A stretch of 64,000 bases of DNA from Capra hircus (lineage: Eukaryota; Chordata; Mammalia; Artiodactyla; Bovidae): NCBI RefSeq assembly GCF_001704415.2, contig NC_030826.1, positions 57,927,362-57,991,361 on the forward strand. Reading direction: 5' to 3'. A program made the translations under genes and the position numbers. A model generated the notes under the pieces. The model was not told where the DNA came from. It saw only the letters and a program-made list of their open reading frames with translations, and did not search any database. Of this stretch, positions 31,864-43,026 are shown one piece after another; position 1 is the stretch's first letter, and each line of letters begins with the position of its first letter.

Positions 31864-33817
31864 TTAGTTTAGTCGATCAGTTGTGTCCAGTTCTTTGTGA
31901 CCCCACGGACTGCAGCACGCCAGGCCTCCCTGTCCATCACCAACTCCCGGAGCCTACTCAAACTTGTGCCCATCGAGTCGGTGATGCCATCCAACCGTCT
32001 CATTCTCTGCCATCCCCTTCTCCTCCTGCCTTCAATCTTTCCCAGTATCAGGGTCGTTTCCAATGAGTCGGTTCTTGGCATCAGGTAGCCAAAGTTCTGG
32101 AGTTTCAGCTTCAGCATCAGTCCTTCCAATGAATATTCAGGGTTGGTTTCCTTCAGAATGGACTGGTTGGATCTCCTTGCAGTCCAAGGGACTCTCAAGA
32201 GTCTTCTCCAACACCACAGTTCAAAAGTATCAATTCTTCAGCACTCAATTTTCTTTATAGTCCAACTCTCACATCCATACATGATCACTGGAAAAACCAT
32301 AGCCTTGACTAGATGGACCTTTGTTGGCAAAGTAATATCTCTGCTTTTTAGTGTGCTATCTAGGTTGGTCATAACTTTCCTTCCAAGGAGTAAGCATCTT
32401 TTAATTTCATGGCTGCAGTCACCATCTGCAGTGATTTTTGGAGCCCCCCAAAATAAAGTCTCTCACTGTTTCCCTTGTTTCCCCATCTATTTGCCATGAA
32501 GTGATGGGACTGGATGCCCTGATCTTAGTTTTCTGATGAGTTTTAAGCCAACATTCTCACTCTCCTCTTTCACTTTCATCAAAAGACTCTTTAGTTCTTC
32601 TTCGCTTTCTGCCATAAGGGTGGTGTCATCTGCATATCTGAGGTTATTGATATTTCTCCCAGCAATCTTGATTCCAGCTTGTGTTTCATCCAGTCCAGCA
32701 TTTCTCATGATGTACTCTGCATATAAGTTAAATAAGCAGGGTGACAATATACAGCCTTGACGTACTCCTTTCCTGATTTGGAACCAGTCCTTTGGTCCAT
32801 GTCCAGTTCTAACTCTTGCTTCTTGACCTGCATACAGATTTCTCAGGAGGCAGGTCAGGTGGTCTAGTATTCCCATCTCTTTAAGAATTTTCCATAGTTT
32901 GCTGTGATCCACACAGTCAAAGGCTTTGACATAGTCAATAAAGCAGAAGTAGATGTTTTTCTGGAACTCTCTTGCTTTTTTGATGATCCAGTGGATGCTG
33001 GCAATTTGGTCTCTGGTTCCTCTGCCTTTTCTAAATCTAGCTTAAACATCTTGAAGTTCACGGTTCATGTAATGTTGAAGCCTGGCTTGGAGAATTTTGA
33101 GCATTACTTTGCTAGCGTGTGAGATGAGTGCAATTGTGCGGTAGTTTGAGCATTCTTTGGCATTGCCTTTTCTGGGGATTGGAGTGAAAACTGACCTTTT
33201 CCAGTCCTGTGGCCACTGCTGAGTTTTCCAAATTTGTGGGCACATTCAGTGCAGCACTTTCACAGCATCATCTTTCAGGATTTGAAATAGCTCAACTGGA
33301 ATTCCATCACCTCCACTAGCTTTGTTCATAGTGATGCTTCCTAAGGCCTGCTTGACTTCACACTCCAGGATGTCTGGCTCTAGATGAGGGGTCACACCAT
33401 CCTGGTTATCTGGGTCATGAATATCTTTTTTGTACAGTTCTTCTGTGTATTCTTTCCACCTCTTCTTAATATCTTCTGCTTTTGTTAGGGCCATACCATT
33501 TCTGTCCTTTATTGTGCTCATCTTTGCATGAAATATTCCCTTGGTGTCTCTAATTTTCTTGACGAGATCTCTAGTCTTTCCCATTCTATTGTTTTCTTCC
33601 ATTTCTTTGCACTGATTGCTGAAGAAGGCTTTCTTATCTCTCTTGCTATTCTTTGGAACTTTGTATTCAAATGGGTATATCGTCCCTTTTCTCCTTTGCT
33701 TTTTGCTTCTCTTTTTTCTCAGCTACTTGTAAGGCCTTGTCAGACAACCATTTTGCCTTTTTGCCTTTCTTTTTCTTGGGGATGGTCTTGATACCTGCCT
33801 CGCATACAATGTCACGA
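31864..33817 (-). mobile_element. BovB LINE (RTE clade), 5'-truncated
   Basis: Longest mobile element in the window, about 1.95 kb of minus-strand BovB from the 3' terminus (AGTTTAGTCGATCAGTTGTG read antisense) into the region upstream of the reverse transcriptase. BovB is a horizontally acquired ruminant LINE that mobilises Bov-tA and BovA2. A possible short duplication TCCTCCT flanks it (31853-31861 and near 33819). The endonuclease domain is missing, so the copy cannot move by itself. Confidence 0.96.
32555..33602 (-). pseudogene. BovB reverse transcriptase remnant
   Basis: One minus-strand frame carries RTE-type reverse-transcriptase sequence for about 1 kb. An N-terminal part with MEENNRMGKTRDLVKKIRDTK-like residues leads to a finger region (NKASGGDGIPVELFQ), a palm segment (VRQGCILSPCLFNLYAEY) and the catalytic YADD box, whose codons are at 32625-32636 on the minus strand. 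The frame is broken by in-frame stops at 33246-33248 and 33042-33044 and by a frameshift near 32555, after VGLKL, where the rest of the family domain would follow. A separate frame upstream (33667-33861) shows another shift. It is a dead copy; no host function is implied. Confidence 0.92.
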
Positions 33818-35404
33818 TGTCCTCCTGTATAGGAGGCCCCTCCCAGGCCCTGGGTCATCACGGCTTACCCCTGTCCTCTTAGTGTGGACAACTCCCCCAA
33901 CGGCTTGTGCAATTCAGGATGAGAACTGAAAGAAGGAAAGGAAAACATCGGGAAAGTCGTAACCAGCCTTGGCAGGGGCGATTTCAGCGCTCAGCGTGGA
34001 TACAACTCTGTCAGCAGTTTGATCTATTCAGTCTGTCTCAGGAGGGTTTCTGTGGGGGTGTGGCTACATCCCGCTAAGATCACACGTGTCTTCTCTCTCT
34101 CCTCTCTGCTTCTTTGCCTTGACGACACTGTGAATGCTCGGGGCCGTGATCCAAACTTCCCAGGTCTGGGACTTCAGAGCCTCCTTCGGTGACATGAAGG
34201 GCACACACCTCCCGGGGAGCAGTGCCTGCTGCCCATCCCTGCTTGAACTTTCCGCTCCCCTGCCACCACCCTCGCAGGCTGAGTGCCCAGCTGTTAGCCC
34301 ATCCCTCCCCCAGCAGAGGCCCCTCCAGCTGCTGTGACAAAATGCCTGGGAGTCATGGGGCACAGGATCAGTAATGGGGGAGCCAAGGCCATTCCCGTCC
34401 CTGGCTGGCTGGTCCCGTGCCTTAAGGTCACATATACTCCCTGGGGCCAGCCTCATCCTGCAGAGGTCTGGCAAGAGTGGGGTCCCCTGTTCGGCACACT
34501 GAGGACGGGCCCTCTCCTGACGCTGGTGGATTTGGGATTAGCCTGTGTGAACGAAGGTCATGTGACCCTGCCACCACTGCCCTTTCTGCTTTGTGGCAGC
34601 TCAGGTCGCTGTGGCCCCCATCGCTCTGAGACACTCCCTTCACCCCTCTTCCCTGCATCCAGGCCCATGGCTTCTGCTCCTGCTGGGGCATTTAGGGGAG
34701 GGGACAGAGAGGTGCACACCCGGGCTGACAAGCAGGCAGGGGCCACAGAGGAGGAGCCAGTGCTGAACAAAACCCAGTTCTCTCTTCCCCAGAGCACGTG
34801 GGCACAGAGGGCAGCTTTGCACACCAAGGCTGGGCTTTCTGGGCCTCCCCAGGCCCTGTTGGGTTGGAAAATGACCTGGAAGATGGGGAGAGCTAGCTCT
34901 CTTCTCTGAGTCATGGGACGGAAGAACACGACTCCTTGGGGGCTACTAAAGGCTAGAGGCAGAGCCCTGGAAGACACGCTGCAGAGAAGCACAACATGGT
35001 GACGTTCCCACCTCGCTCGCCATCCCGTCCCTGCTGGGCTCCGAGATTCTTGAACGATGTGAATCCTTCCCCTGAGAACATAGCGGCATGGTTATAACTT
35101 GTTAAATACCGTAATTAAAATAGTTCTCTTATTAACTTTGTGATAACGCTTTTTTCCCCCTCTCCCTCCTCCTCCAAATTACATGTTAGCATTTTGTTAA
35201 TTAAATTTCCAGTTCCAACAGAACTGCTTGCTGCTGCTGTGAGTTGTACAGGGGGCCGTCTTCCTGGTGGGTGGGAGGGTGGACCAGCAGGTCAGACAGG
35301 TTTCCATCTTTCTTACTGGAAGCCTGCGAGGAGGAATCAGGAGACAGCATCAAGAGTCAATGCCTAAATAAGGTGCAAAGAAAAATAAGGGGCTCTCAGT
35401 TCAG
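33818..35404. other. No recognised element
   Basis: About 1.6 kb with no repeats named, including large overlapping frames on both strands (the largest 191 codons, 34334-34909) that show no domain. Confidence 0.4.
35090..35225. promoter_or_regulatory. Candidate conserved non-coding block
   Basis: GTAATTAAAA near 35111, ATTAACTTTGTGATAACG and TTAATTAA at 35197-35204 lie within 100 bp, separated by a CT tract. Homeodomain cores in repeat-free DNA suggest an enhancer; no conservation data. Confidence 0.25.
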
Positions 35405-35731
35405 TTCCTTGAACAGCAAGAAGACCAAACCAGTCCGTCCTAAGGGAAATCAGTCCTGCATATTCACTGGAAGGACTGGTGCTGAAGCTGAAGCTCCAAT
35501 GCTTTGGCCACCTGATGAGAAGGGCTGACTCTTTGGAAAAGACCTTGATACTAGGAATGACTGAGGGCAGGAGAAGGGGAAAACAGAGGATGAGATGGTT
35601 GGATGGTATCACGGACTCAGTGGATGTGAGTTTGGGCAAGCTCCAGGAGATGGTGAAGGACAGGGAAGCCTGGCGTGCTGCAGTCCATGGGGTTGCAAAG
35701 AGTCGGACAGGACTGAGTGACGGAACAACAG
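35405..35731 (+). mobile_element. BovB LINE 3' fragment
   Basis: Sense: AAACCAGTCCGTCCTAAGGG, CTGGTGCTGAAGCTGAAGCTCC, TTGGCCACCTGATGAGAAGG, GAGTGACGGAACAACAG. Confidence 0.94.
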
Positions 35732-36074
35732 TTAAGTTGGAATTTCAGATGTATGGTCAATAATTTTTTTAGTGTGAGTATATCCCAAATATTGCATGGG
35801 ACATACTGATTCCCAAACTTCATTTGTTATTTCTGTGGATTTCAAACTTAGTGGGGTGCCGTGTACTTACTCTGGCCATCTTACACCTACGTCCCCTCCC
35901 GGCTCCAGAGTAGGGAGGTCATCTCTTCTTTCAACCCATCTTGGCTCTTTAATTCCTGAATTCACAGCGGAGGTTGTTTTTATTGTTTTGGTCAGTTCCT
36001 TAATGCATACACTAAAAATCTTACAGTGATGTATTGTATGAATACTCTTTTGATGTCTATCATCAATCCATTGA

Positions 36075-36184
36075 TCTATTAATCATTCAAAGAGTGTCTA
36101 AGATGCACCAGGTGCTGTGTGAGGTGCTAGACACAAGAGTCAAGGAGACATGGGCTTTGACCTCAAGGAGTTCACTGCTCAGAG
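36075..36184 (-). repeat. L2-type LINE 3' end
   Basis: Antisense: CATTCAAAGAGTGTCTAAGATG, CACCAGGTGCTGTGTGAGG, CTCAAGGAGTTCACTGCTC. It is interrupted by the hAT element that follows. Confidence 0.6.
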
Positions 36185-36478
36185 CAGGGGTCCTAGGCAT
36201 GGCCAAATCCAGCCTGCCATCTTGTTTTATAAGTAAAACTTTATTGGAACACAGATATACCACCATCTTGTATTTAAATAAAACTTTAATGGAACACAGC
36301 CACACTACCATCTTGCTTGTGAATAAATTTTCTGGAACACAGACTCACCCAATCACTTACTATTGTTTGTGGCTGTTTTCACCTACCGTGGCTCACTGAG
36401 TGGTGGTTATAGACTATGTTCCAAAATAAAATATTTACTTTCAACTTTTACAAGGAAAAGTATGCTGATTCTTGACCT
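36185..36478 (-). mobile_element. hAT-Charlie type MER element with triplication
   Basis: CAGGGGTCCTAGGCATGGCC, AAAACTTTATTGGAACACAG, TTGTTTGTGGCTGTTTTCAC, AATAAAATATTTACTTTCAAC and the end AAAAGTATGCTGATTCTTG match the hAT family at 4700-4911. The segment around GGAACACAG is present three times (next feature). Confidence 0.82.
36222..36350. repeat. Imperfect triplication of a 43-45 bp unit
   Basis: GGAACACAG recurs at 36246, 36291 and 36334, each preceded by an ACCATCTTG-like stretch and an ATAAA-rich stretch. Family members have this part once. Confidence 0.9.
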
Positions 36479-36774
36479 AGAGGAAGAGCTAGCCAACGAT
36501 GCATTAAGCAAGATGTAAGTCAGGTGCGTGGGGCTCGCAACACAGGGAGCCCAATCCGACTTTTGTGTGCCAGTTTCGGGGAGCCGCCCTGACAGCTGGG
36601 CTTTAAAGGGGATGTGGAAGAGGCGGGCTGAAGATGGGAAAAGGTGGCCTCTTGAGGGTCTCAGGACGCCAAGCATTGACAGGGTTTTACTGATGTAACC
36701 CGCTGTAGGTACCCGTCACTCCTAACAAACCACGGGCAGGCTCCCGGAGGGCAGGGGGCGTGTTTTATTCTAGA

Positions 36775-36992
36775 GCAGTAGGTCCCAAAGGGGATTAGGT
36801 TGCCCTCTGCGGGACATTCAGCCGCGTCTGGAGACAATTTCGGTTGCCACAGCTTTGGGGAAAGTTGCTACCAGCAACTAGTGGGTAAAAGCTAAGGATG
36901 GAGCTAACCATCCTATGAGGCATGGGCTAGGCCCCACGACAAAGACACGTGTCCCCCAGACATCAACAGTGCTGCCTTTGAGAACCCTTGCC
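36775..36992 (+). mobile_element. MER20-type hAT element
   Basis: GGTCCCAAAGGGGATTAGG, GCGGGACATTCAGCCGCG, TCTGGAGACAATTTCGGTTGC, AACCATCCTATGAGGCATGG and CAACAGTGCTGCCTTTGAGA. Length near 218 bp, typical for the family. Confidence 0.75.
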
Positions 36993-37069
36993 CTGCGCCC
37001 CTGTGCCCAACATGGGGCTTGGCAAATAAAGGGATACTTGATAAAGTTGGTCGACTGGAAAAAAAAAAA

Positions 37070-37510
37070 AATGGATGTGTTTCGGGAATGGTGAGAAGTT
37101 CGGTGTCATCAGTGAGTAGGCTGTAAGACGGCAGGTGGAGAGAGAACGGAATGTTGGATCGGGGTTGCAGCAGGCAAGGGCTGACACGAAGGGGTTTTAG
37201 TGTATTCTAAAGGCAGGGCGAGTACCAGGGAGGCCGCTTGGCCCAGGACAGGGGCGCGATGAGGAGGGCGCCTCGCAGAGTTAGGCGCGCGGCAGCGCGG
37301 GAAAGAGATTGGTGCGAGGAGACCTGCCAGGTGAGCTCAGCTGCGGCAGCGCCAGTGGGAAGAGGGAGGGGAAGCGATTTGGGGCAAGGCTAGCAGGTAG
37401 ACGCAGCAGGATTTGGGTGCATGGAGCAAGACAGAGGGTCATGAAGGCACTTGTTTGAGCAATTACAACACGGTCTGAGGTCAGGGCTGCAGGAGGGTAG
37501 GCCAGATGCA
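37070..37510 (-). repeat. Probable L2 ORF remnant, CpG-rich centre
   Basis: GGAATGGTGAGAAGTTCGG, GTAGACGCAGCAGGATTTGG and GGAGCAAGACAGAGGGTCA align loosely with antisense L2. The central part (37240-37330) is unusually rich in CG dinucleotides. Confidence 0.35.
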
Positions 37511-37698
37511 TGCATGGCGGTGGGGGGGATGGTTGGATTAGCTCATTTCAGGGTAAATCCATAAAACAGCTTTAAAAAGCACTATATTCTAGATGCCAAA
37601 GTCAATCACATTAAAAAAAAAATTTCATCCGTTACCACTATTTATTTCCTCTTCAGTCTGGCAGCAGGATAAGCCCAGAGGAGGGGGCAAAAGTAGAA

Positions 37699-38007
37699 AT
37701 GAAAGTCGCTCAGTCGTGTCTGACTCTTTGCGACCCCACGGACTATACAGTCTATGGAATTCTCCAGGCCAGAATACTGGAGTGTGTAGCCTTTCCCTTC
37801 TCCTGGGGGTCTTCCCAACCCTGGGATCAAACCCAGGTCTCCCGCACTGCAGGCGGATTCTTCACCAGCTGAGCCACAAGGGAAGCCCAAGAATACTGGA
37901 GTGGGTAACCTATCTGTTCTCCAGCAGATCTTCCGACCCAGGAATTGAACTGGGCTCTCCTGCTTGTAGGCGGATTCTTTACCAACTGAGCTATCAGGGA
38001 AGCCCAG
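37699..38007 (-). repeat. Bov-tA SINE, compound with duplicated head
   Basis: Antisense copy starting AAAGTCGCTCAGTCGTGTC with one head ending GCCACAAGGGAAGCCC, then a second partial body and head ending ATCAGGGAAGCCC. Bounded by AAGTAGAA at 37691-37698 and 38008-38015, so the compound inserted as one unit. Confidence 0.92.
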
Positions 38008-38760
38008 AAGTAGAAGTTGGTTTAAATCAACAAATATTTATGTGCTGAGCACCAGAGTCACTTTTCACTGGGGATTCTGGACAAGTGACAGCTGCATCTG
38101 TCTTAGCCTTGATGCCTGAATAAGACATCTCATGGTGTCCTGGTAATGGCAAGCCCCTGGGGGTCTAGGTATGTGCTATGCTCAGCCCCAGGGAGCTCCT
38201 GAAGCCAGAGTTGAATCTGGTCTTCTCCTTGACTTCTGAGAGGACCCAGCACAGGGTGCAGAGCTCTGTAGATGTCTCAGCACCCTGTGGAGTCACACGG
38301 AGCAAGGAGGCTCCCCTCTAAGCCTGGAGGCTCCTCACTGTCTGACCCCAACCATCTACCCTCGATTCAAATTACAAGTAGGATTGGAAGCCGAGAGCCA
38401 GCCAAATGCATCATGGTTCCCGCTAAGGAGATAAACCAAGCTGCCAGCCAGCAGGGCTTGGCTACAAAAGCCCACGAAGCTGCAAGCTTATCCCGAGAAG
38501 GTGATTTGGGGTGTTTGTTTCTACATGCAGCCTCTCTCCCTGCAGATGCTACGTGTTTCTTCAAGTGCTTTTATATGCATAGACGAGCGCTGTTGTTGGC
38601 GATGTCTTTTGGGAAGCTGTAAGTTGCATGTAACTGGCTAATCTCACTGTCTTCACTTAAGATAAGGACACCACCATTGATTTGGTCTTCTTTAAGTATA
38701 ACTAGCCTGGTTCTCTCCTGGAGCCACAGAAGGCACTGCTTAGTTGAGATGATACTTTTA
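38008..38760. other. No recognised element
   Basis: About 750 bp unassigned. 38390-38600 (GAAGCCGAGAGCCAGCC, GAAGGTGATTTGGGGTGT) is repeat-free and of mixed composition. Confidence 0.4.
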
Positions 38761-39376
38761 TTTATGTATTTATTTTTTTTTTAAACTTTTTATTTGGATT
38801 TGGGGTGCGTGTGTGCGCGCTTAGTCACTCAGTCATGTCTGACTCTTTGCAACCCCATGGATTGTAGCCCAGCAGGTTCTTCCATCCATGGGATTCTCCA
38901 GGCAAGGACACTGGAGTGGGTTGCCATGCTCTTCTCCAGGGGATCTTCTTAACCCAGGGATCGAACCCAAGTCACCTGCATTGTAGGCAGATTCTTTACC
39001 ATCTGAGCCATGTATGGCCGATTAATAAACAAAGTTGTGATAGTTTCAAGTGAACAGTGACGGGACTCAGTCGTACATGTACCTGTATCCATTCTCCCCC
39101 AAACTCCCTTTCCATCCAGGCTGCCACATAACGCTGAGTGGAGTTCCCTGTGCTGGACAGCAGGTCCTTGTTTGTTACCCATTTTAAACACAGCAGTGTG
39201 TACATGTCCATCCCAAACTCCCTCCTGTCCCTTCCCCCACGTTCGTTCCCCAAGTCTGTGAGTCTCTTCTGTTTTGTATGTATATGTATCCCACACATAA
39301 AGGATGTCATATTTAATACAATATTTCTCCTTCTTTTTCTGACTTTCTTCACCCAGTATGACAGTCTTTAGGTGAG
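38761..39376 (-). mobile_element. Ruminant L1 3' end interrupted by Bov-tA
   Basis: Antisense L1 3' UTR: TTAAACTTTTTATTTGG, then beyond the SINE TATGGCCGATTAATAAAC, GTTGTGATAGTTTCAAGTGAAC, CAAACTCCCTTTCCATCCAGG, CAGTGTGTACATGTCCATCCC, TTCACCCAGTATGACAGTC. Confidence 0.9.
38806..39012 (-). repeat. Bov-tA SINE nested in L1
   Basis: Antisense: CTTAGTCACTCAGTCATGTC, GGGATTCTCCAGGCAAGGAC, CAGGGATCGAACCCAAGTC, TTTACCATCTGAGCCATG. It splits the L1 3' UTR a few tens of bases from its end. Confidence 0.94.
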
Positions 39377-39757
39377 ATGCTACTTTCATAAATGAATAGC
39401 CTTGGTCCAAAATGGACCTGCGAGGCAGGATGGGTAAGGATCACCGGCTCACCTACTCCCAGCTGCGCGGACAGCTGCCCTCCTCACCACCGTCTGGCCT
39501 CAGCCCTCGGCACACACTTGGGGCGGCAGCTGCTTGATGTTCCTGTGACAGGCATGGGGGCGACTCGTGGAGGGGAACTCTGGCACTTCTCAGCAGAGGA
39601 GGCTATGTCTGGGGTCCTGGGAGCAGCTGGCTCTGGGTTGTGAGCTGTGCAGTTAGAGACGCAGTTCTTGCTGTTGGCTATTTTGTAGATGTGAGTAGAC
39701 ACTGAAGTCCAGGAACCTTGGAAAGAGTTGCCTATTCTCTGTATCAGCTGCAAAGTA
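39377..39757. other. No recognised element
   Basis: About 380 bp between two oppositely oriented L1 ends; unassigned. Confidence 0.4.
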
Positions 39758-39965
39758 TTATATTATAGGATGGATAAACAACAAGGTCCTACTGGAGGGT
39801 ACAGGGAACTATATCCAAAAACCTGTGATAAACCAAATGGAAAAGAATATGAAAAATGATATATGTATATATGTATGTATAACTGAATCACTTTACTGTA
39901 CAGTAGAAATTAACACAACCTTGTAAATCAACTATATGTCAATAAAATAAAATTTTTTAAAATAA
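39758..39965 (+). mobile_element. Ruminant L1 3' end
   Basis: Sense: ATAGGATGGATAAACAACAAGG, ACCTGTGATAAACCAAATGG, AACTGAATCACTTTACTGTAC, AGAAATTAACACAACCTTG and AATAAAATAAAATTTTTT. Confidence 0.93.
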
Positions 39966-40329
39966 ACATTCTTTAAAAAAGGAAGACAGCTTGTGATTAT
40001 GGAGGAATTATGAAGCAATCCATGAACCTTCATTTTTTCAGACAAAGTATAATTACAAGGCTTCATTTCCCAGAAGATTCAGATGGACATCAAGGGCTCA
40101 ATTCAGAATACGTTTTGCCATATTCTTTTTTTTTTCTTCATGAATTACATCTTCCCTATGTTTTCTGAAACACAGAATATAAAAACACAAGCTCTTTCTC
40201 ATATTTATTTAAAAATCCTATTATATCATTTTGAAATGAAATATGGATAGGCTTTTTATTCATATCAAGTGTTGTAAAATATATTTTTGCCACTACATGA
40301 AGTCATAAAATACGGGTAATAAAAATAAA
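39966..40329. other. AT-rich, no recognised element
   Basis: About 360 bp of AT-rich DNA; a T-run lies at 40127-40136. Nothing identified. Confidence 0.4.
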
Positions 40330-40539
40330 GGGGCTTCCTTGGTGGCTCAGCAGTCAAGAATCCACCTGAAAATACAGGAGACTTGGGTTCAATCCCTGGG
40401 TCGGGAAGATCGCCTGGAGAAGGAAATGACAACCCACTCCAGTGTTCTTGTCTGGGAAATCCTATGGACAGAGGAGCCTGGCAGGCCACAGTCCATGGGG
40501 TCACCAAGTGTTGGACACGACTTAGCGGCTAAAGAACAG
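40330..40539 (+). repeat. Bov-tA SINE
   Basis: Sense: GGGGCTTCCTTGGTGGCTCAG, GGGTTCAATCCCTGGGTCGG, TTCTTGTCTGGGAAATCC, GTGTTGGACACGACTTAGCG. Confidence 0.95.
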
Positions 40540-41756
40540 CAATGAAAGATGAAAGAAAAGCTCATAAAATAAAATTTAAAACGTTTCCCGTTCTCTATCT
40601 TATCTTATAGTCACTCACTGATTCATCAGACATCTGTTGTCCTGCCTTGTGTGGGGGGCAGGCTCCATGCTTCCTCCGTGAAGTATGTTGGCTTCCTGGG
40701 CGATCCTGGGTGAGGTCACTGTCATTTCTGTAGCAAAGCTCTGGTTGGGAGTCAGGAGACAAAATCTGCCTTCTCCGGGGGGACCGTGAGCCAGTCTCTT
40801 CCACCCTAAGAAGGTACGTTTCTCACTCAAGCTTCCTGGCATCTCTGATGTTCTCTTTCTGTTCTAATGGCGTGGAGGACCGGATTCTTGTGTCCGGACA
40901 AACCTAGTCTTCCTGTCTCCCCCTCAAAGGTGAGGAACAGACGAAAGGGGGTTGAGGGGCACCGAGAGGAAAACAGACAAAATGCGGAAAGCTCATGACT
41001 TCTTGCAGGGAGCTGAGCCACCAGGTTTGAACTTGGACGCTGCAGTGCCCCCGTGCTCCCTGGCCACTACCAATGGTGCAGTCTGGATGGGTGCTCTCTG
41101 TCAAGTCAGCGACTGTGGCTCAGAGCGAAGACCGACTCACATACACATCGCCTTGGCAACGTTTAGGTAAACCTACTCAGAGGCCAGAGGATACGGGACA
41201 GCTTCCTGTCTTCCTTTTTTCTTTCCTCTCTTAACACTAGCCTACGGTAAAGAGCGGTTGAGCTGGATTAACTCCCTCCTTTTGAAAAAGATTTCTTACC
41301 TAGGGATATATTTGGCTCTGAAATTGCCAGTGAAAATTCATCTAAGACGTCAGCCCAAGGCATTCTGGGGTCTTTAACTTTTACTGATAACTGGAGGGTG
41401 GAGTTGATGACTCAGTGGGATCCAGGGACACTTAAGTGGTGTTTCATCTATGTAACCAGCATCTGAGCCATTGCCTACCTAGGGCCGCAGGATCCCACAC
41501 CACCAAGATGCTGAAACACCAAAATGGGCTTCCTCCAGAGGGGCCCAGAGCTGATGCAGGAAGCAATCTCACACCCCCATCCCCTCCAGAGGTTGACACT
41601 AGAAACTCCAAGAACTTATTTATAAGGCATCGAGTCTCTTGGACTCCCCTGACTATTTTATTTTCTTGCTTTTCTGACTTGGACCTTGAGGCTGCATGCT
41701 TGAAGCATCAAGCTTACCTGGGGGCCAAAATATGGGTCCAGTAAATACAGAGGTAA
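40540..41756. other. No recognised element
   Basis: About 1.2 kb unassigned; several frames of 60-100 codons on both strands, none convincing. Confidence 0.4.
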
Positions 41757-41972
41757 GGGTGTTCCAGGTAGCTTAGTGGTAAAGAATCTGCCTGCCAACA
41801 CAGGAGAGGCAAGAGACACAGGTTCGATTCCTGTGTCGGGAAGATACCCTGGAGAAGGTAAGGGCAGCTCGCTCCAATATTCGTGCCTGGAAAAGCCCAT
41901 GGACAGAGGAACCTTGCAGGTTACAGTCCATGGGTAGCAAAGAGCCGGACACAAGTGAGTGAGTGAACATGC
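41757..41972 (+). repeat. Bov-tA SINE
   Basis: Sense: GTGTTCCAGGTAGCTTAGTGG, GGTTCGATTCCTGTGTCGGG, GGAACCTTGCAGGTTACAG, GAGCCGGACACAAGTGAG. Confidence 0.94.
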
Positions 41973-42322
41973 ATGTACAGACACAAATGCAGCTTAGGGC
42001 TTTCTGAAGCTCAGCTTCCAAAGATGGGTGGGCAGCCTCTGTGCAATGTGAGAATCTCATTTTCCAAAGATAAAACGTCTGAAAAATTAAAGCCTCTATG
42101 GATATGAGCCTTAGCTTTGCAACAGACAGGTACCTAGACATCCTAGTGTGTAGATGTGGAACGCTTCTGGTGGGACGTTTTTAAAGACATTCAAGGAGCT
42201 CATGGGAGGAAACCCTTGGTGATTCCTCTGTAAAGTTCATTGCTTCTTTTCATCTTTCTGTTACCCAGACTTTTCTGCCTTGGGTTATCTTAGAATACTG
42301 TGTCCTATAGCGTAGAACAGGC
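41973..42322. other. No recognised element
   Basis: About 350 bp unassigned. Confidence 0.4.
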
Positions 42323-42532
42323 ATCCCAGGTCAGTGATAAAGAATCTGCCTGCAAATGCAGGAGATGAAGGAGATGAGGTTCAATCCCTGCCTGGGTCAG
42401 GAAGATCTCCTGGAGGAGGAATGGAAACCCAGTCCAGTATTCTTGCCTGTAAAATTCCATGGACAGAGGAACCTGGTGGGCTACAGTTCATAGAGTTACA
42501 AAGAGTTGAACATGACTGAGCAACTGAACACG
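42323..42532 (+). repeat. Bov-tA SINE
   Basis: Sense: GGCATCCCAGGTCAGTGAT, AAAGAATCTGCCTGCAAATGC, CAGGAAGATCTCCTGGAGG, CATGACTGAGCAACTGAAC. Confidence 0.94.
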
Positions 42533-42771
42533 CACAGCTTAAACAAACAAAAAATGGGCTTAGTCTGAGTAAAATTCAGAGCTCAAAGGTCTTTGGCACC
42601 GCCATACCTCTCCTTTTGAGATCTGCTTAGCATTTTGGGGATGTGTGGACAGCCTTTGTTTTGGACTCTAAAGTTACTTAAGTCATATTTCTTCTTTATG
42701 AATCAAATGCCCTTGTCAGAATTTTTTCCCCTGTATTTTAGAAGGTTCTATAGCACAGAGCACAGTATACT

Positions 42772-43025
42772 CAAAGCGATGGTTTTTCTAGTAGCCAAGT
42801 ATGGATGTGAGAGTTGGACCAAAAAGAAGGCTGAGCACCGCAGAATTGATGCTTTTGTATTGCTGTGTAGGAGAAGACTCTTAAGAGACCCTTGGACTTC
42901 AAAGAGATCAAACCAGTCAATTCTAAAGGAAGTCAATCCTGAATATTCACTGGACTGAGGTTGAAGCTGAATTGCCAATACTTTGGCTATCTGATGCAAA
43001 GAGCCAACTCATTATAAGAGACCCT
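42772..43025 (+). mobile_element. Older BovB copy, left part
   Basis: Sense BovB: GCGATGGTTTTTCTAGTAGCC, GAATTGATGCTTTTGTATTGC, AGACTCTTAAGAGACCCTTGG, ending CATTATAAGAGACCCT. It resumes at 44290 with GATGCCGGGAAAGACTGAAG, exactly the next family sequence, so the element between them is an insertion. Confidence 0.92.
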
Positions 43026-43026
43026 C

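Noticed and set aside
34334..34909. 191-codon plus-strand frame
   Set aside because: GC-rich region with long frames on both strands; no domain and no splice context seen.
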